From assembly GCA_944342125.1 (NCBI GenBank), contig CALVMF010000069.1:1-5715 (forward strand): a stretch of 5,715 nucleotides of DNA. The letters run 5' to 3'. Source of the DNA: an uncultured Bacilli bacterium (lineage in GTDB: Bacteria; Bacillota_I; Bacilli_A; RFN20; CAG-826). Within the stretch, counting starts at the first letter, position 1. Each line of letters begins with the position of its first letter. The notes beneath the pieces are model-generated. The model was not told the origin of the DNA. It saw nothing but the letters and a program-made list of their open reading frames with translations, and ran no database searches. Below are positions 1-5,626 of this stretch, one piece after another. Made by a program: the position numbers and the translations under genes.

Positions 1-102
1 AGTAAAAGAGACTAAAAGTAGATAGCCTTTGTCGATTTTAGAAACTATGTTTCCTTCGATTTCTACACTAGCATTTTGAACGATTTGCAAAACAATTTTC
101 AT
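1..102 (-). CDS. dtd: D-aminoacyl-tRNA deacylase (Dtd), N-terminal part only
   Basis: Partial gene, cut by the left window edge: 34 codons from the ATG at 102-100. The translation begins MKIVLQIVQNASVEIEG and continues NIVSKIDKGYLLLVSFT. This matches the Dtd family start (M-[RK]-V-V-L-Q-R-V-x-x-A-S-V, then a G-x-G-L-L-V-L strand). Dtd is a cytoplasmic homodimer that hydrolyses D-amino acids, and glycine mischarged by alanyl-tRNA synthetase, from tRNA, so it proofreads the chirality of translation. The catalytic SQFTL and GP motifs lie beyond the window, so integrity cannot be judged. Position 7 is Ile where the family usually has Arg. The gene is divergent from rarA. There is no Shine-Dalgarno sequence before the ATG, and a TATAAT box ends 7 nt upstream, so the transcript is probably leaderless. 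The identification rests on a short but characteristic N-terminus. Confidence 0.85.
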   Translation of the reverse strand, partial: MKIVLQIVQNASVEIEGNIVSKIDKGYLLLVSFT

Positions 103-109
103 ACACGTA

Positions 110-115
110 ATTATA
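110..115 (-). promoter_or_regulatory. dtd -10 box (probable leaderless promoter)
   Basis: A perfect TATAAT read on the minus strand ends 7 nt before the dtd ATG. Transcription normally starts about 7 nt after the -10 box, which puts the first transcribed base on or beside the A of ATG. No good -35 is visible at 133-138 (minus strand TACACA). The only purine-rich stretch upstream (AAGG, about 20 nt away) is too distant to act as a ribosome binding site and lies upstream of the -10 box. Confidence 0.6.
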
Positions 116-136
116 TAAAATAAGCCTTAAAATGTG

Positions 137-142
137 TATAAT
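137..142 (+). promoter_or_regulatory. rarA -10 box (probable leaderless promoter)
   Basis: A perfect TATAAT lies 8 nt before the rarA ATG at 151. A start point 7-9 nt downstream gives an mRNA with a leader of 0-2 nt. The stretch 117-150 contains no GGAGG-like site. The expected -35 position (about 114-119) overlaps the -10 box of divergent dtd, and the dtd -35 position overlaps this box. The two polymerase footprints should therefore compete. Confidence 0.6.
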
Positions 143-150
143 AATTAGCT

Positions 151-1428
151 ATGAATAGACCTTTAGCTTTTAGAATGCGACCAAGTAAACTCGACGATAT
201 AATTGGTCAAGAAGATTTAGTTGGTCCTAATGGTTTTTTAAGAAAAAGTGTTGATAATAAAACACCTATTTCTTTCATTCTTTTTGGTGAACCAGGAACA
301 GGAAAAACCACTATTGCTGAATGCTATGCAAATGAAATAGGTGCCAAATTTTTTAAAATTAATGCGACTAGTTCTAATAAAAAAGATTTAGTTGATGCAA
401 TTAATGAAAGTAAAAACTATGAGTGTCCAATCTTAATTATCGATGAAATTCATCGTTTAAATAAGGACAAGCAAGACATTCTTTTACCAGCTTTAGAAGA
501 TGGAACTGTTTATTTAATTGGTGCAACAACTGCTAATCCTTATATTTCAATAAATAAAGCAATTAGAAGCCGTTGTCATCTTTTAGAAGTTAAAAAGTTA
601 ACCCTAGATCAATTACAAATAGGTTTAAAAAAAGCAATCACTTCTTCAAAGGGATTAAACGGACAAATAAAAATTGATGAAGAAGCCATTAATTATATAG
701 CTAGACAATCAAATGGAGATTTTCGTTTTGCTTTAAATTATCTAGAAATAGTCGATATTACCTATAAGAATGAAGATATTAACCTTGAAAAAGTCAAAAA
801 AGTAATAAAAGTTCCAAATTCTAGCCTAGATAATGATGAAAACGGACATTACGATGCGGTAAGTGCTTTGCAAAAATCAATTCGAGGAAGCGATGTAAAT
901 GCTGCTATTTTTTACGCTTCAAGACTTTTAGCGGCTGGCGATTTAGATTCTTTAGCGCGAAGACTTCTTGTCACTGCATATGAAGATATTGGCATAGCTA
1001 ATCCACAAGCTTGCATGAGAACAAAAATTGCAATTGAATCAGCTTATGAAGTCGGTTTACCAGAAGCAATCATTCCAATAAGCGTGGCAATTGTTGATTT
1101 AGCACTCTCCCCAAAATCTAAAGCCGCTTATTTAGCGATGGCTAAGGCGATGGAAATCAATGCAGATTTACCAATCGATGTATTAGACTATCTTCGTTAT
1201 ACTCCAGTTAATGTCAGTGAAGATGAAAAATATCCTTACGACATGCCTGAAGTTTGGCCTCATCTACAATATCTTCCTGATATCATTAAAAATACGAAGT
1301 TTTTTATCATTAATCCAAAAGCTGAATCCAGTTATGAAAAATTTTTAAATGAACAATATAAAAAATATCTTTCGATGATAAAAAGTAAAGATATTAAGAA
1401 AATGAAAGAATTGTTTAAGAAAAAATAG
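151..1428 (+). CDS. rarA: Replication-associated recombination protein A (RarA/MgsA, AAA+ ATPase)
   Basis: Complete, 425 aa, the usual length for bacterial RarA (relative of eukaryotic WRNIP1 and yeast Mgs1). RarA is a tetrameric clamp-loader-like ATPase that acts at stalled replication forks and SSB-coated DNA. Visible motifs are the N-terminal PLAFRMRPSKLDDIIGQ (residues 4-20), Walker A GEPGTGKT (46-53), Walker B LIIDE (95-99), sensor 1 in GATTANP (Asn129), the RSR arginine-finger segment (139-141) and sensor 2 in GDFRFALN (Arg192). The C-terminal tetramerisation domain starts near HYDAVSALQKSIRGSD (233-248) and includes the family signatures AGDLDSLARRL, EDIGIANPQA and PKSKAAYLA. The terminal YPYDMPEVWPHLQYLP (361-376) is a diverged form of the usual YPHDYP..QQYLP. 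The ATG at 151 fits the family N-terminus, with no ribosome binding site before it. The TAG stop lies inside the stem of the terminator hairpin. The gene is a single unit, divergent from dtd and convergent with the membrane protein gene. Confidence 0.95.
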   Translation: MNRPLAFRMRPSKLDDIIGQEDLVGPNGFLRKSVDNKTPISFILFGEPGTGKTTIAECYANEIGAKFFKINATSSNKKDLVDAINESKNYECPILIIDEIHRLNKDKQDILLPALEDGTVYLIGATTANPYISINKAIRSRCHLLEVKKLTLDQLQIGLKKAITSSKGLNGQIKIDEEAINYIARQSNGDFRFALNYLEIVDITYKNEDINLEKVKKVIKVPNSSLDNDENGHYDAVSALQKSIRGSDVNAAIFYASRLLAAGDLDSLARRLLVTAYEDIGIANPQACMRTKIAIESAYEVGLPEAIIPISVAIVDLALSPKSKAAYLAMAKAMEINADLPIDVLDYLRYTPVNVSEDEKYPYDMPEVWPHLQYLPDIIKNTKFFIINPKAESSYEKFLNEQYKKYLSMIKSKDIKKMKELFKKK

Positions 1429-1448
1429 ACCTCGAAAGGTCTATTTTT
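1421..1448. terminator. Bidirectional intrinsic terminator between rarA and the convergent BI-1 gene
   Basis: A perfect 12-bp inverted repeat: arm AAAAATAGACCT (1421-1432), CGAA loop (1433-1436), arm AGGTCTATTTTT (1437-1448). The A-tract and T-tract close the stem, so either strand reads as a hairpin followed by a U-run. On the plus strand it ends rarA, whose TAG stop (1426-1428) is in the left arm. On the minus strand it ends the gene whose TAA is at 1472-1470, with a UUCG loop. Confidence 0.9.
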
Positions 1449-1469
1449 ATTAGATCAGCTTGCTATTTT

Positions 1470-2267
1470 TTAGTTTCTATTGCTTGCAGCAATTGTAACT
1501 AAAATACGCAAAACATAAATAAATAAGGTTATGAAGTCACTATATAGATTTAAAGCACAATAAAGTGCTAAATTTTTACTTCCAGCACCATGTTCTGCAA
1601 TAGTTCTAATACGAGCCATATCGACAGCAGTCATAACAAGGAATAATAAAATTACTACTCCTTCAGTTATTAAATATGTCCACATTGAAGCTTGGAATAA
1701 AGCAAAATTTCCACCAAATACAACAAGAGGAATAAAAACAAAGTTAAGTAAAATGAGTAAAATTGCTGCTAAACTTAAACCTAAAAGAATTTTAGCCCAT
1801 AAAGCAAGTTTATTATGTGTTAAATAACCTATTCCACACATTCCAATGAAGAACAAAGCAGTAATAAATAAAGCTTCACCAATGATGTAACTATCTCCAA
1901 TGAAGAATGATAAAGCCGATAGCATCACTCCCATTAAAATAGAATATAAAACATAAGGGACTAAAATGGATCCGCTTCCTCTTAAAGATTTAAACATGAT
2001 AACAAAGGAAATAACAAAAAGTCCTATCATGCTAACCACTAAAAGGGTGATATAAACGTTCATTGTAGACACATTTAAAACTATATTGCCATTTTCAATA
2101 GTTGACATTGGCCAAATTGATGAAAAAGCAAAACTAACAAGAAGAGCCGTAATTGCTGTTAATAAAATACCTAAACCAAAGTATAAAAATATTTGAGTAT
2201 AAAATTTACTTTTGCTTACAGCATCATCAAATACTTTGTTAGCAGGATTTTCGACATAATTTTCCAA
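1470..2267 (-). CDS. Bax inhibitor-1 / YccA family multispanning membrane protein
   Basis: 265 aa from a TTG start. Family members (B. subtilis YetJ, E. coli YccA and YbhL, human TMBIM proteins) are integral membrane proteins. YetJ is a pH-sensitive calcium leak channel and E. coli YccA modulates the FtsH protease; which role applies here cannot be told. About seven hydrophobic segments are seen, near residues 24-48, 71-93, 100-123, 128-148, 155-181, 195-215 and 238-260. The C-terminal signature ALNLYSDFITLFIYVLRIL (238-256) is typical. The two aspartates of the family's pH-sensing pair appear present: Asp216 in TAVDMARI and Asp244 in YSDF. The start is TTG at 2267-2265, 8 nt after an ideal AGGAGG. 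The upstream in-frame GTG (2276-2274), which would give 268 aa, overlaps that site and is unlikely to be used. The gene stands alone between two terminators. Confidence 0.88.
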   Translation of the reverse strand: MENYVENPANKVFDDAVSKSKFYTQIFLYFGLGILLTAITALLVSFAFSSIWPMSTIENGNIVLNVSTMNVYITLLVVSMIGLFVISFVIMFKSLRGSGSILVPYVLYSILMGVMLSALSFFIGDSYIIGEALFITALFFIGMCGIGYLTHNKLALWAKILLGLSLAAILLILLNFVFIPLVVFGGNFALFQASMWTYLITEGVVILLFLVMTAVDMARIRTIAEHGAGSKNLALYCALNLYSDFITLFIYVLRILVTIAASNRN

Positions 2268-2271
2268 AAAA

Positions 2272-2281
2272 ATCACCTCCT
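2272..2281 (-). promoter_or_regulatory. Near-ideal Shine-Dalgarno that sets the TTG start of the BI-1 gene
   Basis: The minus strand reads AGGAGGTGAT, fully complementary to the usual Bacillota anti-Shine-Dalgarno (16S 3' end AUCACCUCCU). There are 8 nt between AGGAGG and the TTG at 2267. The GTG inside this motif (2276-2274) is in frame but would put the start codon within the ribosome binding site itself. Confidence 0.85.
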
Positions 2282-2326
2282 ATAGCCATCTAAAATTAAT
2301 ACCGAAATAAAATAAGTTTGTTTGAA

Positions 2327-2385
2327 GCAAAACTAAAATATAAACATATAAAATAGTTATTTTTATAAAAATAATTGAGTTTTGC
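2327..2385 (-). repeat. Nested inverted repeats in the leader of the BI-1 gene
   Basis: The 8-bp arms GCAAAACT (2327-2334) and AGTTTTGC (2378-2385) are perfect inverted repeats. They extend by 2 bp past one mismatch. Between them lies a perfect 18-bp palindrome, TTATTTTTATAAAAATAA (2357-2374). The region is 45-120 nt upstream of the ribosome binding site, so it would sit in the promoter or the 5' leader. It could be an operator or a leader hairpin. Because the stretch is almost pure A/T, part of the symmetry may be chance. I could not single out a convincing -35/-10 pair in 2282-2410. Confidence 0.35.
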
Positions 2386-2411
2386 GGGTTTTTTATCTAA
2401 ATTTTAGCTTT

Positions 2412-2448
2412 AAATAAAACAGACCAGTGTCAAAATTAACACTGGTCT
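2412..2448 (-). terminator. Intrinsic terminator of the gap-pgk-tpiA cluster
   Basis: On the minus strand, a perfect 10-bp stem (AGACCAGTGT at 2421-2430 pairing with ACACTGGTCT at 2439-2448, 8-nt loop) begins 17 nt after the tpiA stop. It is followed by the T-rich tract GTTTTATTT. The stem has five G/C pairs, strong for this AT-rich sequence. It separates the glycolytic cluster from the BI-1 gene on the same strand. Confidence 0.88.
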
Positions 2449-2465
2449 TGATTAACAAACACTAA

Positions 2466-3227
2466 TTAATCGATATAAGAAGTTAATAATTCTTTATAAG
2501 ATTCAACTTCTAAGCTAGCACCACCAACTAAAGCGCCATCAACATCTTTTTGAGATAAATAGCCCTTTACTGAAGCTGGTTTAACGCTACCGCCATAAAG
2601 AATTCTGACTTTGTTTGCCACTTTAACATCATATAATTCTTTAATGGTAGTTCTGATAAATTTACAAACATCTTCGGCGATTTCTTCACTAGCATTTTTA
2701 CCAGTTCCGATTGCCCAAATTGGTTCATAAGCAATAACTACTTTTGTAGCATCTTCATAAGCGACATCTTTAAATCCAGTAATAATTTGTTCTTTAACAA
2801 ACTCTTTTGTTTTACCTTCATTATAAGTTTCAAGCGATTCACCACAGCAATATACAGGAACCATGTCATTTTTTAATAAAGCAAGAATCTTTTTATTGCA
2901 GGTTTCACTTGTTTCGCCATTATATTCTCTTCTTTCGGAGTGACCGATAATTACCCAATTAATACCGATTTCTTTAAGCATTGGAATCGATATTTCACCA
3001 GTGAAAGCACCATGATCTTCATAGTGACAATTTTCAGCGCCAACGATAAGAGAATTTTTGATGATTTTTTTAACTGGAACTAAGTCGATATAAGGGACAC
3101 AGACTCCCATGTCAACTTTATGGGATCTAGCAAGTTTGCCTAAATCTTTACTAGCCTTAGCAAATTCAACTGCTTGGCTAGGTGTTTTGTTCATTTTCCA
3201 GTTGCCAAGTAATAATTTTCTTCTCAT
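2466..3227 (-). CDS. tpiA: Triosephosphate isomerase
   Basis: Complete, 253 aa, the usual TIM-barrel length. It interconverts dihydroxyacetone phosphate and glyceraldehyde 3-phosphate in the cytoplasm, normally as a dimer, and so feeds both halves of aldolase-cleaved sugar into the GAPDH step. Visible motifs are GNWKMN (8-13) with substrate residues Asn9 and Lys11, IIGHSERR (93-100) with the electrophile His96, AYEPIWAIGTG (166-176) with the catalytic base Glu168 and flexible loop 6, and the phosphate-binding YGGSV (211-215) and ALVGGASL (232-239). All catalytic residues are present. The ATG lies only 2 nt after the pgk TAG stop, and no strong ribosome binding site precedes it (at best AGG in TATAGG, about 8 nt upstream). 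Translation is therefore probably coupled to pgk. The stop is TAA. It is the last gene of the cluster. Confidence 0.98.
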   Translation of the reverse strand: MRRKLLLGNWKMNKTPSQAVEFAKASKDLGKLARSHKVDMGVCVPYIDLVPVKKIIKNSLIVGAENCHYEDHGAFTGEISIPMLKEIGINWVIIGHSERREYNGETSETCNKKILALLKNDMVPVYCCGESLETYNEGKTKEFVKEQIITGFKDVAYEDATKVVIAYEPIWAIGTGKNASEEIAEDVCKFIRTTIKELYDVKVANKVRILYGGSVKPASVKGYLSQKDVDGALVGGASLEVESYKELLTSYID

Positions 3228-3229
3228 AA

Positions 3230-4444
3230 CTAGCCTATAACATCAATTCCTGGTAAATGACCATCATTTTCGATCATTTCAAGGGAAGCTCCACCACCAG
3301 TTGAAACGTGTGAGAATTTACTAGCATAGCCAAATTGTTTAGCGGCTGCTGCACTATCACCACCACCAATTACTGAGAAAGCTTCTTTATTTTCGGTAAT
3401 TGCTTTACAAACTTCGACAGTACCTTTTTGGAAGTGTTCATCTTCAAAAACACCCATTGGTCCATTCCAGAAGATTAATTTTGCTTTAGCGATTTCATTT
3501 TTATATAATTCAACAGTTTTTGGACCGATATCTAAGCCTTGGAAACCTGCTGGGAAGTTGTTATCTGGAATTGTTTTAATATTTTCTTCATGATAATTAT
3601 CAAATCCATCAGCGATAACATTATCGACTGGAAGAAGAATTTTTCCACTTTCATAGCATTTTTTAGCATATTCGAGTTGATCATCTTCACATGGACAATT
3701 GCCGATTGAATTTCCTAAAGCTTTTAAGAAGGTATATGCAATAGCACCACCAATTAAAATCTTATCGCATTTTTTAAGTAAAGAATCGATGACTTTAATC
3801 TTGTCGCTAACTTTAAAACCACCTAAAATTGCAATGTAAGGATGGACATCACCTTTAACACAAGCGCCAAGATTCTTAACTTCTTTTTCCATTAAATAAC
3901 CTAAAGCACATGGTTTTCCTTCTTTCTTTAAAATTTCTGGAACACCATAAGTTGAGGCATGTGCTCTATGAGCACTTCCGAAAGCATCCATTACAAAGCC
4001 ATCAACATAGCTTGCCCATTCAGCAGAAAGTTCTGGGTTATTTTTGCTTTCGCCTTTTTCATATCTTGTGTTTTGAACAAGTAAAACTTCGCCACCCTTT
4101 AAAGCAGCAATTGCTTCTTTGAGTTCATTTCCTGATGTTGCTTTACAGAATTTAACTGTAACGCCTTCAAGATGCTTTGCAAGAACAGGATAGACATATT
4201 CCATATTGTTCTTTTCTTTTTCTTTAACGATTTCAGCATCATCAACTTTGCCCCATTTGATCTTTCCAAGGTGAGACATTAAGACAAGAGCAGCGCCTTC
4301 GCTAAGTAATTTTTTAATAGTTGGTAAAGCGGCAACGATTCTATTATCATCTCTAACTTCGCTACCTTTTAAAGGGACATTGAAGTCGACTCTAACAAGA
4401 ATTTTTTTGCCACTAATATTCTTTAAATTATCAATTGTGTTCAT
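3230..4444 (-). CDS. pgk: Phosphoglycerate kinase
   Basis: Complete, 404 aa, slightly above the usual bacterial length of about 395. It transfers the acyl phosphate of 1,3-bisphosphoglycerate to ADP, the first ATP-forming step of glycolysis, as a cytoplasmic two-domain monomer. Visible motifs are RVDFNVP (18-24), Arg35, SHLGK (57-61), NTRYEKGE (125-132, Arg127), DAFGSAHRAHAST (153-165, Arg160), the hinge and nucleotide region GGFKVSDKI (208-216), FWNGPMGVFE (325-334), GGGDSAAA (360-367) and STGGGASLE (381-389). Two positions differ from the common consensus: SHLGK instead of SHLGR, and GGFK instead of GGAK. A lysine- and glutamate-rich stretch (about 62-82) makes the loop after SHLGK longer than in many PGKs, a feature I recall from Mollicutes. 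AGGAG (4454-4450) lies 5 nt before the ATG. The stop TAG is 2 nt from tpiA. Confidence 0.98.
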   Translation of the reverse strand: MNTIDNLKNISGKKILVRVDFNVPLKGSEVRDDNRIVAALPTIKKLLSEGAALVLMSHLGKIKWGKVDDAEIVKEKEKNNMEYVYPVLAKHLEGVTVKFCKATSGNELKEAIAALKGGEVLLVQNTRYEKGESKNNPELSAEWASYVDGFVMDAFGSAHRAHASTYGVPEILKKEGKPCALGYLMEKEVKNLGACVKGDVHPYIAILGGFKVSDKIKVIDSLLKKCDKILIGGAIAYTFLKALGNSIGNCPCEDDQLEYAKKCYESGKILLPVDNVIADGFDNYHEENIKTIPDNNFPAGFQGLDIGPKTVELYKNEIAKAKLIFWNGPMGVFEDEHFQKGTVEVCKAITENKEAFSVIGGGDSAAAAKQFGYASKFSHVSTGGGASLEMIENDGHLPGIDVIG

Positions 4445-4459
4445 ATTTTCTCCTTATTG

Positions 4460-4497
4460 ATATAAAAATGGGCCTAATAAGTTCATTATTAAGCCCA
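4460..4497 (-). terminator. Terminator-like hairpin between gap and pgk (possible attenuator)
   Basis: On the minus strand a hairpin forms 17 nt after the gap stop. TGGGC (from 4497-4493) pairs with GCCCA (4473-4469), then after one mismatch TTATTA-type arms close a 5-nt loop (4481-4485). It is followed at once by ATTTTTATAT. This is the form of an intrinsic terminator, yet pgk starts only 25 nt further on. Partial termination, or processing that leaves a hairpin at the 3' end of gap mRNA, would give more gap than pgk-tpiA transcript. The interrupted stem suggests it is not fully efficient. Confidence 0.7.
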
Positions 4498-4514
4498 GAA
4501 TAATTAATTATTTA

Positions 4515-5531
4515 CTATTTTAATTCAGCAAAGTATTTAATTGTTCTAACCATTTGGCTGGTGTATGAATTTTCATTATCGTACCAAGAAACGACTTGAA
4601 CTTGATAATGATTATCATCTAATTTTGTAACCATGGTTTGTGTAGCATCGAATAATGAACCAAATCTCATACCAATAACATCGGTTGAAACGATTGGGTC
4701 TTCGTTATAACCATAAGATTCTGATGTTTGGGTCTTCATCCATTCATTGATGCTATCTTTTGTAACATCTGTTCCTTCAACAACAGCAACAAGGATTGTG
4801 GTTGAACCTGTGCAAACTGGAACTCTTTGAGCACTTCCGATTAATTTACCATTGAGTTCTGGAATAACAAGTCCGATAGCTTTTGCAGCACCAGTTGAAT
4901 TAGGAACGATATTAACAGCAGCAGCTCTTGCTCTTCTTAAATCACCTTTTCTATGTGGTCCATCGAGAACCATTTGGTCGCCAGTATAAGCGTGAACTGT
5001 TGTCATAATACCAGAGAGAACTGGATATTTTTTATTTAAAGCGTTGACCATTGGAGCTAAGCAGTTTGTGGTGCAGCTTGCTGCAGAAATGATTTGGTCA
5101 TCTTTTGTTAATGTATGTTCGTTAACACCATAAACGATTGTCTTTAAATCGTTTCCAGCTGGAGCGGAGATGATAACTTTTTTAGCACCAGCATTAATGT
5201 GTGCCATTGCTTTTTCTTTCTTTGTATAGAAACCAGTACATTCAAGGACAACATCAACACCAAGTTTTTTCCATGGAAGATTTGCTGCATCCTTTTCTGA
5301 TAAAATTTCAATTTCTTCACCGTCAACAATGATTGAATGATCAGTTGCAGTAACTTTGTCAGCTAATTCATATCTACCTTGAGCTGAATCATACTTTAAA
5401 AGATTTGCTAACATTTTAGGATCAGTTAAATCATTAATAGCAACGATTTCGTATCCTTTTGCTCTGAACATTTGTCTAAATGCAAGACGTCCGATTCTTC
5501 CGAATCCATTAATTGCTACCTTAATAGCCAT
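4515..5531 (-). CDS. gapA: Glyceraldehyde-3-phosphate dehydrogenase, NAD-type, glycolytic
   Basis: Complete, 338 aa from the ATG at 5531, the family's normal length. It oxidises glyceraldehyde 3-phosphate with NAD+ and phosphate to 1,3-bisphosphoglycerate, the substrate of the next gene's product, and works as a cytoplasmic tetramer. Visible motifs are the Rossmann NGFGRIGR (8-15), Asp34 in INDLTD (the NAD-selecting acid), ASCTTNC (151-157) with catalytic Cys153, His180 in [27 protein letters not shown] (193-212), [10 protein letters not shown] (211-220) and SWYDNENSY (315-323). It closely resembles streptococcal and clostridial glycolytic Gap. The chosen ATG begins the family motif [15 protein letters not shown] and has AGGAGG upstream. 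An earlier in-frame ATG at 5579 would add 16 residues not found in the family, and it overlaps the likely -10 region. The stop is TAG. It is the first gene of the cluster visible here. Confidence 0.98.
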   Translation of the reverse strand: MAIKVAINGFGRIGRLAFRQMFRAKGYEIVAINDLTDPKMLANLLKYDSAQGRYELADKVTATDHSIIVDGEEIEILSEKDAANLPWKKLGVDVVLECTGFYTKKEKAMAHINAGAKKVIISAPAGNDLKTIVYGVNEHTLTKDDQIISAASCTTNCLAPMVNALNKKYPVLSGIMTTVHAYTGDQMVLDGPHRKGDLRRARAAAVNIVPNSTGAAKAIGLVIPELNGKLIGSAQRVPVCTGSTTILVAVVEGTDVTKDSINEWMKTQTSESYGYNEDPIVSTDVIGMRFGSLFDATQTMVTKLDDNHYQVQVVSWYDNENSYTSQMVRTIKYFAELK

Positions 5532-5542
5532 ATTTTTAAATT

Positions 5543-5548
5543 CCTCCT
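5543..5548 (-). promoter_or_regulatory. gap ribosome binding site
   Basis: AGGAGG on the minus strand, 11 nt before the ATG at 5531. The spacing is at the long end but acceptable. It supports 5531 as the start and rules against the in-frame ATG at 5579, which has no such site. Confidence 0.8.
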
Positions 5549-5562
5549 TAAGAATTTTACCT

Positions 5563-5599
5563 CGTATAGTATATAACATTTGCTTGTCTAATTAAACAA
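5563..5599 (-). promoter_or_regulatory. Candidate gap-pgk-tpiA promoter
   Basis: Read on the minus strand, TTGTTT (5599-5594) is followed by an 18-nt spacer and TATATA (5575-5570), with TG one base upstream of it as in extended -10 promoters. Overlapping alternatives are TATACT (5573-5568) and the pair TAGACA (5590-5585) / 16 nt / TATACG (5568-5563). Any of these would start transcription about 10-20 nt before the AGGAGG. The position is good but the exact hexamers are uncertain. Confidence 0.5.
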
Positions 5600-5610
5600 T
5601 TTAACCATCA

Positions 5611-5626
5611 ATTTTTGACCAAAAAT
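5611..5626. promoter_or_regulatory. Operator-like dyad upstream of the gap promoter
   Basis: ATTTTTG and CAAAAAT form a perfect 7-bp inverted repeat around a 2-nt centre. It lies about 12 bp upstream of the candidate -35. A further weak 5-bp repeat (GCATA at 5627-5631, TATGC at 5645-5649) follows. The placement suits a regulator or an UP-like element, but A/T bias makes chance symmetry likely. The rest of 5627-5715 shows no convincing gene. Fourteen minus-strand codons run in from the right edge to a TAA at 5673-5671 and could be the tail of an upstream gene, without further support. Confidence 0.3.

Noticed and set aside
2376..2395. Plus-strand terminator reading (AGTTTTGC arm followed by GGGTTTTTT)
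   Set aside because: No plus-strand gene lies upstream for it to end, and the 8-bp arms are 43 nt apart. It is better described as inverted repeats in the minus-strand leader.
3910..4122. 70-codon plus-strand open frame opposite pgk
   Set aside because: Lies wholly antisense to the conserved pgk gene, has no ribosome binding site, and the translation shows no recognisable domain. It is a shadow of pgk codon usage.
5144..5329. 61-codon minus-strand open frame within gap
   Set aside because: Out-of-frame overlap with well-conserved gap sequence; low-complexity Lys/Leu-rich translation without family resemblance.
5532..5579. N-terminal extension of GAPDH from the ATG at 5579
   Set aside because: The 16 extra residues are absent from the family, the ATG overlaps the candidate -10 region, and the AGGAGG at 5548-5543 serves the ATG at 5531.
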